This document shows, one piece after another, positions 1 through 13,500 of a DNA stretch of 64,000 nt. The translations under genes were made by a program, and so were the position numbers. Under the pieces are notes generated by a model that worked only from the letters and a program-made list of their open reading frames with translations, was not told the origin of the DNA and did no database searches. How positions within the stretch are numbered: the first letter of the stretch is position 1; each line of letters begins with the position of its first letter. The stretch spans positions 248,001 to 312,000 of the forward strand of contig CP150570.1 of assembly GCA_049487715.1 (NCBI GenBank). Direction: 5' to 3'. The DNA is from Pycnococcus provasolii (lineage: Eukaryota; Chlorophyta; Pseudoscourfieldiophyceae; Pseudoscourfieldiales).

Positions 1-3000
1 GTATATCCAAGCTCTGACAAAAATCGAGACCAGTCGAACGGGTTCGCTGTCACGACTGCGTGACCGCTAAGCTGCTTCAGCATGTGATGCAGCGCGCTCA
101 GACCGTGGTCCTCGTCCAGCGAGCCCATGCCCATGCGCTCGAGTCGAAGCGCCGTAGAGCGATCCTGCGATGCCATGCCGCCGCCGCTCCACGCGCCCCA
201 CTGGGCGCTCGTCGAAGCCACGCCGCTCGTCAGGCTGTGATGCGCGAAGCTGTCGAGCGCGGCATTCGCAGAGACGTAGTTCGCCTGCCCGCCGTTACCG
301 AGCAGCGACACGATCGACGAAAACAACACCGACGTGTCTACCGCATGAGCCGCCAGCGACGCGCGCAGGTGCGCTGCGCCGCACACCTTCGGCGCGTGCA
401 CGGCCATTGTGCGTGACGCGGACTGGTTCAGCAGCATCGCATCGCGTAGCACGCCGCCGGCGTGCAGCACGCCCGTGGTGGGCGGATGCGTGCTCGCGCA
501 CACGACCCACCGCGCCTCAGACGCCTGCGAGACGTCGCAGCGCGCGAGCTGCACCATGCACCGTCCCGCCGCCGCCGCCGTCGCCGTCGCGTCTCGCGCG
601 CGTCCGCTGCGGCTGACGAGCCACTCGTGCGCCGCGCCGTACTCGCGCAGCCAACCCGCCATCATCAGGCCGAGCATGCCGAGTCCGCCCGTCACGAGCC
701 ATGAGCCGTCGACACGGATTTGCGCGACAGATGGCACCTGCACCACCACCTTGCCGACGTGCTGCGCGCGCGCCATCACGACGAATGCCTGTCTCGTGCG
801 TCCGACCGTGTGAGACATCGAAGGCAGCGCACGCACGACGCCGCCACTCAGCGTCGACACGAGCGCGTCGAATGCTGCGCCGAGTACCGGCGGAGGCAGG
901 AAGTCAACAGCCACCAGCTGGAAGCTCACGTCACAGCGCTCGGCATGCACGCCGCGCGCCGTCCAGATGTCGCGCTTACCGATCTCCACGAAGCCGCCGC
1001 ACGCGCCGAGCGCGCTCAGAGATGCCGCGACCATGCCCGTCGATGTCAGCGAGTTGAGCACGTTCGTCACGCCCTCGCCGCTTGTGAGCGCGTGGATCTC
1101 GTCCGCGTACGCCGTGCGGCGCGTGTCGAGCGCATCGCACACGCCGCGATCGCGAAGCAGGGCGCGCTTGCGCGGTCCGCCCGCCGTGCCTACGACGTGC
1201 GCGCCGAGCGTGCGCAGCACCTCGAGCGCGGCGAGTCCGACTCCGCCGGACGTCGCCTGCACGAGTACGCGCGACTCCGGCGTGGCTTCTGTCGCGCGCG
1301 ACAGCGCCATGTCGACCGTCACGAACACCGTCGGCGTCGTCGCCGCGGCGGAGAACGCAATCACGTCCGGCTTGCGTGCCGCAGCGTACACAGACGTGCG
1401 CGCGTGCGAGCCCAGGCAGCCGGGCGCCAGACCCAGCAGCGACTCGCCTGCATGGAATGCGCGAGGCGCCAGCGGCGACACGGATACAGCCACGCCGGCG
1501 CAGTCGGCGCCGGGCGGACCCGGGTCGCCGGGATACATGCCGAGCACGTTCAGCACGTCGCGGAAGTTGACTCCCACAGCCACCACGCGCAGTGTCATGG
1601 CGTCCGCGCGATCGGATACGCCCAGCGCGTCGAGCGCGTGCGCCTTGAGGCCCGTGAAGGCACCGCGAGGCATCGGCTCGAGCTGGAAGCGACGTACCGT
1701 CTCGTGCGCCTGTGCGTGTAGCAGTCTCGGTCGGAGCAGCGCGCCCGCGCGAGCCGCGGCGCCCTGCGCGTCGCTGAGGTCAGCCTTCGTCGTCGTCGGC
1801 GCCGTCGCGCCTGCGCTTGCGTCGACGTCGACGCCGCCGCACTGCACCTGCGGCAACTCCGCCGCGGCTGTGCGTAGTACACCCCACGCTGACGCGAGCG
1901 CGACGCCGGGCCACGTGCGCGCAGCGCCGGCTGCTGCACTGACTGCGGCAGGCGCGTGCGCGCCTCGCGTGACGAGCTCGAAGCGGCGTACGCGGAGCAT
2001 GCTCGCGCACTGCGCAAGCTGAATGAGGTTGCACGACGTAAGGAAGGTGGATAGTCCTATCATGGATGTTTGCTCGTTCTGATGCATCGGCGTGAGGTGC
2101 GGTTGAATCACCTTGTTGTCGACGATGACACGCGACACAGAGTCGCATTCGCCGTTGGCAGACGGCGCCAGCGCGGATGTATGCTGCCATGTAACTTCGT
2201 AAAGACTGTTGGGATCCGAAAGGGCATCAGGCGTCTTTTGTGCTGAATGACCTGGTCTGTGAATCCCTCGTGTTTCGAGATCGACTAGTGTCGATGAAGT
2301 GCTCCGAGACCCGACGATGCGATGCGTAGAAAGCTGACGCTGGTGATCTTCGTAAGTCACTGCAGTCAATGCAAATATTTCGGCGTGACTGGATGGTTCG
2401 TCAGTCGCGAAACAAGCGAACCCTACGGGTACCTTAGTCGAGGACCCATCATTAGTCTTAAAATGGAGCTTACGTAGTGCACTCTGTTGCATGCTCGCAT
2501 CGATCACACATGGATGAACAATGTAACCCATGTCAAGCGTGCACATTCCAACACTGGGGCTGTTGAGTCGGCCAATGACATCTCCATTTCGACCCACACG
2601 AGCAGACGTCATGCCCTGAAAGCTTTTGCCATATCTAAGACCAGCCTTGGCGAATTCGTCGTAGGCATGCACCAGATTGATCGGGATTCCGCCAGATGCA
2701 TGACGAAGGAGAATTTCTGTTTCCTCGGAACCACGTTTCGCGTTCATGCGTGGTGAAATACATCGCTGGTACGAAGCAAGCATGTGCTTGGTATCAGAAG
2801 ACTCGTCGTATTCTGCTTTCTTGCTCAAGACTGTGACAGCACCCGCGGACATATCGCCCGAAATTTCCAATAGCTTATGCTCGGTGTCACGACGTAGCAC
2901 ACAGGGCATCGGGATTGAGCCATGGACGATGTGTGGCAGGTCACGCAGTGACTGCGGTGAGCCTGTTACCAACGTTCTCGATGCCATGAGTCCCATCTCG

Positions 3001-4560
3001 ATGAAGGCAGCACCAGGCACGAGCACGGAATCGCCAACCTGATGATCGTTCAGGAATGCGAGAGCGGATCGAGCTGCCCCGTGCAAGTCGCTCAGTAATG
3101 CGTTCATTGCCCAAGCCTTGCGGCTCGCTAACACGGATCGTTCGAGCAGGGCGAGCGAACGAGACGAGTACCAGAGGAAGTACGAGCGAGACAACGTTTG
3201 CTGTAAGGGCAAGAATTCGCTCGCTTTGATTGACGCGGATGAGATCTCCGATGCGGCTATCGCATGCGCATTCGTTCCCTGAAATGCGAAGGAGCTTACG
3301 CCACCAATCGACTCCTGCTTGTTGGCGACGTGACTTGTGCGTTGCCGATGTGCGCCAAAACATGCGCCCTCTACGTCCTTTGGGAATGTGCGCATCACCG
3401 CGGTGATGTGCGGATTCATGGCGCTCAGATGCAGCAAATCAGCATCCAGGGCACTTTGCGTGGCCGATGCAAGTTGCGTCCAACCAATCAATCCAGCTGC
3501 AGGCTCGCCATGACCAACGCAGGACTTCACCGCGGACAGCACGAGAGGCTGCGAACGCGAGGCACCGTGAAGGTGATCAGCTCCACTGCTCATCATGTAC
3601 ACTGCAGCTGCCGCACCAACCTCGATGGGATCTCCAAGAGGTGTTCCTGTGCCATGCATCTGCAGCATGCTCACCTCGTGGCTCGAGAGAGCGCTCTGCG
3701 CCATTGCACTGCGAATCGCTTTCTGCTGACTTGGCCCATTTGGCGCCGTAAGGGAGCTCGAGCGACCGTCCTGGTTCACGTGGCTCGATTTCAGCAGCAC
3801 GCCACCGCTTCCACTGCGCGTTGTGCCAAAAAGGGCAAAGCCACAGCCCTCGCCGCGCACATAGCCATCTGCCGAGGAATCGAGCGTCTTGCATCGCCCA
3901 TCCTCAGCTAACATGTTCGCAGCAACGAACATTGACGTCGTGTGAGGACTAAGAGTGACATTCACACCCCCACTTAGACCCACGCGCGAAGCGTCGGACG
4001 CATCTTCATGTGCTTCCATGTCAGATCGCATCGAGTTGGCGAGCAAGTGCGTGCTGACGAGTGAGCTGGAACACGCTGTGTCAATCGCAACGCTGATTCC
4101 CTGGAAGCCATACACGAAGCTCACGCGTCCTGCGGCTACGCTGTGTCCAGATCCCGTGGCAATGTATGCTCCACCAGGTGTGCCGTGCTCGACACAGTAA
4201 TAGCTGTACTCAAGTTGGCCAATGCCTACAAAGACGCCACATGTCGACGCGACTGATGATTGTGACGCGAGCATATCAGATGCGGTCACAACACGATGTG
4301 CGTGCGTGAGCAGGTGGCGCTGCTGCGGGTCCATCACCTGCGCTTCGCCATGCGAGAGTCCCTTGAAGTACGACAGATCAAACATCTCTAGCTCGTCGAG
4401 GAAGTGACCAAATCGGTAGAAGCGAGACGCCGTCGTCTTGGATGGCATGTCAACATCGTGACGTACGTATGGCACCACGGATCCTGCATCTAAGGTAACC
4501 ACGGGCGTTCCGACATCAGCCCAGCTCAGGCCGTTCGCCGCGGCGACGGATGAGGTCACA
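1..4560 (-). other. PKS module 7: KS-DH-ER-KR, truncated by window edge
   Basis: KS7 (about 4560-3240) has DTACSSSLV (Cys11000), HGTGTPLGDP, KSCVGHGEPAAG and SSFAFQGTNAHA. DH7 (about 3095-2220) keeps His and Pro (DHQVGDSVLVP) and IDASMQQ. ER7 (about 1700-780) has VGVNFRDVLNVLG and ATSGGVGLAA. KR7 (about 730-80) has GGLGMLG and FSSIVSL...GQANYV. The frame is still open at position 1, where an ACP would be expected next. All reductive activities look intact, so this cycle should be fully reducing. Confidence 0.85.
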
Positions 4561-7500
4561 AGGTTCAGATGCTGCAGTCTTGTAGTGATGCTATGTCGGT
4601 GCAGGTTCCTATCATCGCTGAGCTGCACCATCCCTCGATCCATCGAAGCTGATGATGCTTGCAACTCTGTCTGAACCTGTTGCAAGGTAGCAGCGGTCGT
4701 TGCTATCACCGGCATCATCTTGGTTCCCGATGTCAAGGCGACGAGTTTCGTAAGGTGCGCAATCAGCTGACCGATGGTGGGGTAATCGAATGCCAAAGTG
4801 GCTGGCAATGGTGCTGCAAGCTCAAGAGCCTTGCCAATCGCATCTCCAACACCAACGGCAGAAACGCTGGTAAGACCAAGATCCCAGAGGGATGCACTTG
4901 CGTCGAGAGGAGACGCTGCTGTCACACTTTCACTACCAAGAGTTGCTTCCAGTGCATTTTTAATGACCTCATGCAAATAAGCCTCACTCACAGCTGCAGT
5001 AGTCACAGTAGCTGATGGCACGTTCAGGGCGTGTTGTTCAGCAGCAGCTTCACTACTGCTACCACCCCTGCCTGCATGGCGAGAGGAGGAGGAGGAGTAA
5101 GAAGATGCTGTTCCCACAGCTGACGGCGTTGACGACGGATTCACAAGCGTTGCAACGTAACGTGTCATCGCCTCGATGGTAGGATAGTCGAAAGCAAGTG
5201 TTGCGGGGATGAGAGCACGAGGAAACGCACTCTGCAGCTCCTGCGTAAGAGCGACAGACGTTACGCTCGTCAATCCAACGTCGAACAGGCTCGTCGAGAC
5301 GCTAGCTGTCGCACCCTCGCCGATGACATTCTCAACAGCATCAAGCACTATTCGTTTTGTATCCACCACAGCAGAAAACGAAGAAGTAGTGCTCGCCATC
5401 TCTGATGGATGATGAGGAGTAGCATCCAAGGTTGATGAGGATGCAAGATTATCGTCATCGCGCTGCTCGTGGTCTGCATTACGCTCATCTCTAAGCGTGA
5501 CAAATGCGCCAACGGGCGGGAATGTCAGGCGCAGCATGCGGCAGAAGCATACGAAGCCTTCCGCATTATTGCCGATGCAGCACACCATGACGGCGACCCC
5601 TGCCTCGCGTAACGCCTCCTCGACGCGAGCGTGCGCTTCGCCACTTTCGTGGTGGTTCCAAGATGGGTCCACGATCAGCACAACGTAGTCCGCCCGCCAT
5701 GCCATAATGCGAGAGGCAACATGCTCCGCCCGCTGCACAGATGAAAGATCCGCTTGCACACGAACCACGAGCGTTGAGGCGCTGGGTGCGTCGTGCAGAC
5801 CTACCACGTATCGATTCAACTCCACCGAGCTTAGGGAAGGGTCAATGTCGTCTGTGCTCCACACGTGCTGGCTTATCACCCGTACGTTTGAATCGGCGAT
5901 GAGGAGGGAAAGATCAAACACGTCTTCGCTCTGAACACCCTCGGCGGCGGTGGAGCCGCTGATGAGAATGCGATCCTTCACCTCCTTCTTCACAATCTTG
6001 CCAGATCCGGTGAGTGGCATCTCTGGGAGAAACGATATGCTCGTTGGCACCTTGTACGAACTGAGCTTCTCGCGGCAAAAGTCCTGCAGCGTGCGGACTG
6101 TTGCCGCACCCGTGGCGTCCGCAGCACCGTGGAGCACGACGGCGGCGGCAACCACCTCGCCCATCACGTCGTTTGGTACGCCGAACACGCAAGCTTGCGC
6201 GACGAGCGGATGCGAGAATAGCACGCTTTCAACCTCGGTGCTGTACACGTTCTCTCCGCCGACGAGAAGCATATCCTTCGAGCGATCGACGATGCGAATG
6301 CGCGAGCCACGCGAAGAGGCGTACTTCGCCGGCCGAACTACAGCTGTGTCACCTGTCAAGAACCAGCCGCCGGCTCGGAAGCTTGCCGCGGTCTTTTCAG
6401 GATCCTTGAGGTAACCTTGAAACACGGTCACGCCGCGAATCGTCACCTCGCCTGGCGAAGTGCCATCGCATAACACGTCAGAAGAATCACTGTCGTCGTC
6501 CGACGAGATGATACGGACGTCAAGCAGGAAAAATGGTTCGCCGGACGTGTCGACGTCGTCAAGCGTGCGCGCTAGTGTCGCCGTCGGTGCGGACAGACCG
6601 CCATCAGTGGGACGAATCATCGACATGGAAATCTTTCCGCAGCACTCCGTCATGCCGTATGACAGGAAGAACGTGCATCCGAACGTCGCAATCACGCGCC
6701 GAATCGCGGCAGATGGCAGCGGAGAGCCGCCGCAGGACAGCATGCGCAGGCTGCGCGTGTCAAAACCTCGACTGCCGCCATCTGCCTGTGCATCGTGGTT
6801 GAGCAGCAGAACCATCATGGTTGACGCCATATTCGTCACGGTGATGCACTCTCGCTCGAGAAGATTCCATACATACTCCGCGTTGAAGCGGCCTGGGTTG
6901 GACTGCTGCGGTCGGCAAATCACCTGCCGGCCACCGACGAGCGCCATGCCGTACATGCCAAAAGCATCAACAAGATGAAACATGGGTGCGATATGACCCC
7001 AAATGTCCCTAGCATCGAAACGATGTTCAATGCTGGCAGCCACCGCGTGAGAGGCGACTATGCGGTGCGTAAGCATCACGCCCTTTGACTTCCCGGTTGT
7101 GCCTGACGTGTAGTACAGATCGAGGCCCTCGATGGATGCTACCTCTCCGTCCGTCATTAGCTCAAGCTGCTGATGCTTGAGCATCTTGCGCACGCGAGCG
7201 GCTGTCAGAGCTCCCGCCGCCGCCGTATCATCATCGAGCACGAAGGTGTCGCTACCTCTCACACTTGTCTTCATTGATGATGGCACGACGAGCTCGTTGA
7301 CCCACAGCACAAGTGAAGAATTGGGCGAGCACAAAGCCAGCAAGCGCTCGGAGGAGGAGGCGAAATTGGTGGCATCCGCCGCAGCAAGATCCGCAACGTC
7401 TCGCAGGACGTCGCGGAAGGTTACGTGTGCGATGAGGTACTGCACACCCGAGTCAGCAAAGACGTGCGCGAGCTCCGCCGGCGTCATGTGAACATTCACA

Positions 7501-10500
7501 TTCAGGCACGCGTAGCGAAGGAGTGCGCATGCGAAGTGCGTTTCAAGGACACGTGCGGAGTTGTGCAGCATAATACCAACGACGGGCTGCGTAGTCGTCT
7601 CCTCAGAGTCATCAGCGTGTGCGACGTTCCGCTGCAGGTATCCCGCGAGCTGACGCACATTTTGCATCAAATCGGAGAAGCTGAAACTCGATCCGCGCGA
7701 GCTGTCGTCGTCGCGCTTCGGGTCAACGAGAGCTATGACGTTATCATCGTCGCAGTTCGCATCGGCATCCTGAAGGAAGGTGAACACGTTCGTCAAACGA
7801 GAGACGAGCAAGGGCGGACGAATCATGGTGGTGGTCACGTCTTCGTCGCTTGATTCCGCCACCTTGCACGTAGAGACGGCATTTTGCACAATCATTGGCA
7901 GACCTTCGTCAGCGTGTGAGGCGAGTGCACTTCGCAGCATTGCCAAAAAGAGGGCATGAATGCGCTGCATCGTACGCGGCTCGTATCGCGTTGTGTCGTA
8001 CATCAGATGGCCGGTGATAGATCCATTCGGACGCTCTCCAATGCCAAGCCACATGTCGAATGCCGCCTCCGGGAACGGGAAGGTCTCCATGCGTTCCATG
8101 GCTTGGAGAGAGGCGGCAGCACCTCCCATCGATGCTGCCACGGAACCTCGAGGTAGTGGCACGTAGCTGAACTGGCACGAGAAGAGTGGATTGCGACCCA
8201 TCTCCGGCGCTCGGTGCAACGCTGGTCGCATCGCCTGAACAAGCTTCAGATAAGGAACGTCAGCATGGCTAAATGCACTAGCCATTGCCTTCGTCACCTC
8301 TCCAGACAGATTCGCGAACGTATCATCTTCGGAAAGCGGAATGCGAGCACGTATTGGCAAGATGCCCGCATAGCAGCCGACAGATGTACTGTAGTCATCT
8401 TCCGCTCCATTCTGACCGTAGACAAATCGCTTATCGATGGCGACGCCGACACAGACGCTGTCATCGTCATCGTCGTCACCGCCATCATCTTCCGACCACG
8501 CGTGACGCTCAGCTTCGACGTGCTTCAGTGCCAGCATATAGGCCGCAAGGCAGACCTGGAAAACACTCGTCTTCTGCGCAAGAGCCATCAACCGGAGCTC
8601 TTTCACGTCAGGGGCTGGTATGTGCACGCCCAAGGCATCGCATCGACGGCGAGCATGGGAAGGAAGCGCCGCCGGAAAGTCTGGCGCAATCGTTGTCGGC
8701 TTGAAGTGAGATTTTCCGTCGAGAAGGCAATTTGTCCAGTGCAAAATGGCACCGCCGTCGTCGTCGCGAGCATCCTCCTTCGCCTGCAGGTGCGTGTACT
8801 TGAGGAACCACAGGTCACGTTGGTGCGCCACGCCACGAATGCCATCGTCGACGTCGTCGGCACCACCTTGCTGCTGCTCGTAGGCAACACACAGCTCTGT
8901 GCAAAGAAGTGCGAGTGACCTCGCATCGGACACGATGTGATGCACAACCACCAGCACTCCCTGGCGCCTCGAATGTGGCATGTTAACCACAAATGCACGC
9001 ACACATCCAGAGTTGACCAGGTCAAGTGACACGCTGACAAGCTCTGAATACGGGTGTTGCGCAGCCTCGCCGTCGTTGGATTTCACCGCTACATCAACGA
9101 TGAGATTTGCGGCAGACTCGATGGTGGGTTCCGCATTCAGCAGGTAATGCGACCCGTCTGGTGCAAACTTCGCGGTAAGTATTGGATGTGCAGTCATCAC
9201 CTGCACGAGTGCCCGTGCGAGATGAGCTTGGTTGACTCTGCCATATCCATCTTCATCGATGCCGCCGCCTTCGTTTAACGACGGTGGAAGCACGTCCACG
9301 AGATACGCTAAATTGTAGCAGCTACTCTCAGGAAAGAACATGTAGTGAGACCAAAACAGCTGCTGTTCGGAGCTCAGTGTGAGATGGCTGCTTTGCAGAA
9401 GCACCTTCGTGATTGTGTCGTCAGCCGCCATACCACCACCACGGGTGGGAGCTGCTGCTGCAGAGGTTGCTATAACAGACCGTTGTTCAGCATGAATCGT
9501 CGCGAGTGTTTCCTCGGAAACGTCGCACGCATCTCGATCGGAAAATGGCGTTGCCGATGATGATGGTGACGGAGAAGAAGAAGCCATCTTCACTGCTGCG
9601 GCGGCCGCAAGCATATGGAGGGAAGAAGAAGAGGCTTGTTCAACCTGCTCAGCTATGCTTCGTAACGTGGCTGGCGGCTCATCTGTCAAGAGAGTCTCGG
9701 GAAGTTCAACCTTGAACGTGCGCTTGATGGCAGCACGAAGTTCCATCGCGCTTAAGCTATCCAGTCCCAGGAGAGCGAGTGGCTCATCGTCAGAATCAGG
9801 ACGAACTCCGAGGACTCCCTCAACCGCGTCGCGTACGGAGTGGAGTATTGCCGGTGTCTGCCCAGCTGCCACTGCTTCACCAGAGGTGATGGCAGCCCTC
9901 GCCCCGAGATGCTGCTGCGACGACTCCTCCGTGTCGATGGATGTCAAGTCAGGCGTATCATAGCTCATCCAGCTAAGATGCATCTTCGTGAAAGCAAGCG
10001 ATGCGCCGGCAGCAAGGCTGCCGTACTGCATGCGCGCCTCCAGAACCGGAGTGTCTGACGTGGAATCAGCCGTTGCCCTCACTCGCGCGTCAACTGTGAC
10101 ATGGTCTGCACAGCCGCCGCTGTTCCGACGGCACGCTTCGCCACCACGCTTCGCTAGAACGCACACCTCAATCGCCTTTGGGTTCCATGCACCAGACGTC
10201 ATCACGGGCGCATTTGGATCAAATCGCGCGTGACTTTCAGGGAGTGCCTGCATTACGTCATCGAGGAGAGTGCGGAGTGACGGTGGATAGACGAGGTAAC
10301 GCTCGAACGCATCCTTTCCTCCAGCCACCTCCTGGCGATATGCGTGAAATGTATCGCCTTCCACAATCTTTGCCAGGCCAGCGTGTAAACGCTCAGAGCA
10401 AGCAGCGCGTGCGCACTCAGAGCTGCCAGAAAAGCCTGCAATGTAAGGAATCGCCGTCGCCGATGCCGATGACTGCGCTGATGATATGGCAGCGCCATGC

Positions 10501-13500
10501 AAGCACCGAAACATCGCATCGTTTTCGATGACTCCGCCGTGATTGTCGCCGTGCTCGCGAATCTCGAAGCTTCCACCGTGCCTGAGAATGGCTTGAGCAC
10601 GCCCACCGACAAGATCGGCGGCTTTCTTCACCATGCGATTTGAAGCACAGAAAATGGCATTTTGAATCATCGGATCCCGTGCAGATCGCATTCCAGCATC
10701 TACCATCATCGTTCCAAAAGCGAATGCAAGCTCCAGGATTGCATACGGGCAAATTGTGTGTAAGCCGTGAAGATGTGTACTGCTATCATCAGACGACAGA
10801 GGATGCGGAGCTGCGATGAGTGTCATATCTACCGTCGCAGACAAAAGTGGAGTGATCGCTGGCAGCATTCGTGCGACGCTATGACGCACGAACGTACTGG
10901 ATATCGAGTCAAGTGTGGCATGCGGTCGGATGCCCTGGCAGTACACATACTGCATCTGCCATGTTCGCACCGGCTTTTGTGACGAAAGACAGCAGTGAGT
11001 CGTAGACGCCGCAGAGACGACGTGGACATTCGTTCCCATGAAGGCAAAGCTCGATACAGAAGCTGTCCTACACGTCTCGGCCGTCGAGGCACTCGCCTGA
11101 ATACTTCGAGGCGCGCCAGCTGAGAGCGACACCGCATCGTCAAGGGCCATACGCACATGCGGATTCACCGACGTCACGTGCAAGATTGGACTCACCGAGC
11201 GCCACCGCAGCGACATCCACGTCCCAATTGCTCCGATTATACCAGATCCAGCCTCAAGGTGCCCGACGAGTGATTTGGAAGCCTGTAGGAGCATGCCGTC
11301 ACCATTCGTCTTTCTCATGGAAGCCACCGAGTCCAGACCAGACAACAGGGCTCGAAGCTCAATCGGGTCGCCAAGTGACGTGCCAGTTCCGTGGAGCTGC
11401 ACAACTTCCGGTGTAATCTGGAAGTCGCTTGAGCGGAGGGCGGATAAAATCACCTTCTGTTGACTTGGGCCATGAGGCGCTGTAAGCGTGCTCGATCGAC
11501 CATCTTGATTCGTGGATGCACCAACGATGGCAATGCTACCGCCTTCGCTGCTAATAGCGGTTGGCGCTGCGGCGTGCAGAATGGCAGCTCCGCAGCCCTC
11601 GCCTCGGACATACCCATCAGCCGTTGCATCGAGCGCCTTGCATCGCGAATCTCGAGAGAGCATACCTGCAGCTCGGCATGCACCGAATCCAGCAGCCTGA
11701 AGCGCAACACTCACACCGCAGACAACAGCGTTAAAGGTGGGAGGAGGCGTGTTAGCATCACCTCTGTTCGCACCTTGCTGCACATACATCTGGGCGTTGT
11801 GCAAGCTCACTAGAGCAGAACTGCATGCCGTGTCTGTGCTCGTGGCAGGTCCGTGGAATCCAAACGTAAAGCTGATTCGCCCTGATGCGACGCTGAGAGC
11901 AGTTCCCGTGGCAGTGAAAGGCGTCATCTCGGCAACGTACTTCGCAAGGAGCTGCTTGTACTCCACTGTCGAAATACCAATGAATGTACCGACGTACGGT
12001 GCTGTGCGCTGGTGGTACGTCGGGTCCTTCAGGAAAGACTCGTCAAGTGATTCCAGAACATTGGCAAAAATGAGACGCTGCTGCGGATCGAGCGCAACAC
12101 CCTCGGCAGGAGTGATGCCAATGAGTTGAGCATCAAGCGCAGAAATGTCACGATGATCGAGAAACGCGGCATTCGGGCACGCAGTACCGCTTTCCTTAAC
12201 CTCCACATCACTCCATCGTTGGAATGAGTACGGTCCGATGCAGTCCTCTTGCCACAGGTCAGACGTCCTCTTCATGGATCGTGCGAGAACATATGCCCAT
12301 GTCGAAATGCATACAGAAATCTCCTGCTGCACACCACTTTGCCTCATCACAGAATCTCCAGTAGATGCAAACGCTTTTGGTGAATCGACAAATAGACTCT
12401 CCACGAAATCCACAATCGCATTCACGGACGGGTAGTCGAACATCAGCGTTCCAGGAAGGCTCACGCCCGCGCCTGATGCGATGGCATTTCGAAGCTCCAC
12501 CGCCTCCAGCGAGTCCAGTCCAGCAGCCATCAAAGGCTCGTCCGCCGGCACGTCTGACCCAACCGCGGCACTCACCGCAGATCCGACGAGCGAGCGCAGG
12601 TGCGCCAGGCGTGCCTCCGACGATAATCCAGCCAGCGGGCCACCTGCCACCACCTGATTCGACGAACGCGTTGTCGTCGTCGTCATGTGTCCTTGAGCAG
12701 CAGAGGCAGCAGCATCCTCAACGGAGGTGTGAGCCGCGAGCCGCTCCATCAAAGGCCACGCACCGCGCACCGTGTTCAGCTCCACGAAACGCGCGCCGTC
12801 CATATCCACGATGACACTGTGGTCCTGCGCGCCGCAGGCATTCAGAGACCACCACACACGAGACGCCTCGAGCCCATGCAGACCGAGCGCCTCGAAGGAG
12901 TCCGAAAGCGAGGCGGCCATGCCCACGTCGGCGAAAGGCCCGAAGTTTACCGCGCATGCAGCCTCGCCGCGCCACATGCGTTCACTTGCGACGTGATCGA
13001 GGAATGCGTTGGCACACGCGTAGTGCGACGACGCTGGTTGACCCCACACCGACGAGATCGATGAAAGAAGAAGCACAGAGTCGAGCGGATGCTCGCGTGC
13101 GAAAGCTTGCACGTGAGCCCCACCCTCCACCTTTGGAGCGCACACGGACCAGAAGCTGTCCACGTCCAGCTCCTCGATGGTGCGCATATCCGCCACTCCC
13201 GCCGCGTGCACGTAGGAACTGACAGCCGGGAGTGTCTCGCGCATCCACGCGCTCACTCGCGCGTGTCGACGAGCGTCGGATGCATCTGCACGCACGACAA
13301 ATACCGCCGTTTCCTCGCCGTCGTCATCATCCTCTTGCTCTTCCATCAGCGAAATGCACTCCTCCACGGACAGCGCCGGACGCCGCGACGTCGCTACAAC
13401 CGCCCGAACGCCGTGTTGTACCAGCTTGCGCGTGTACGCAAGTCCGAGCCCCTTCGTACCCGCGCTTACCACGTGCGTGGCATCCTTGCGGCGAGGCGTG

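Noticed and set aside
12000-12420. Possible boundary between two separate PKS genes
   Set aside because: No stop occurs in the frame here, and the ACP6-KS6 junction resembles the other internal junctions.
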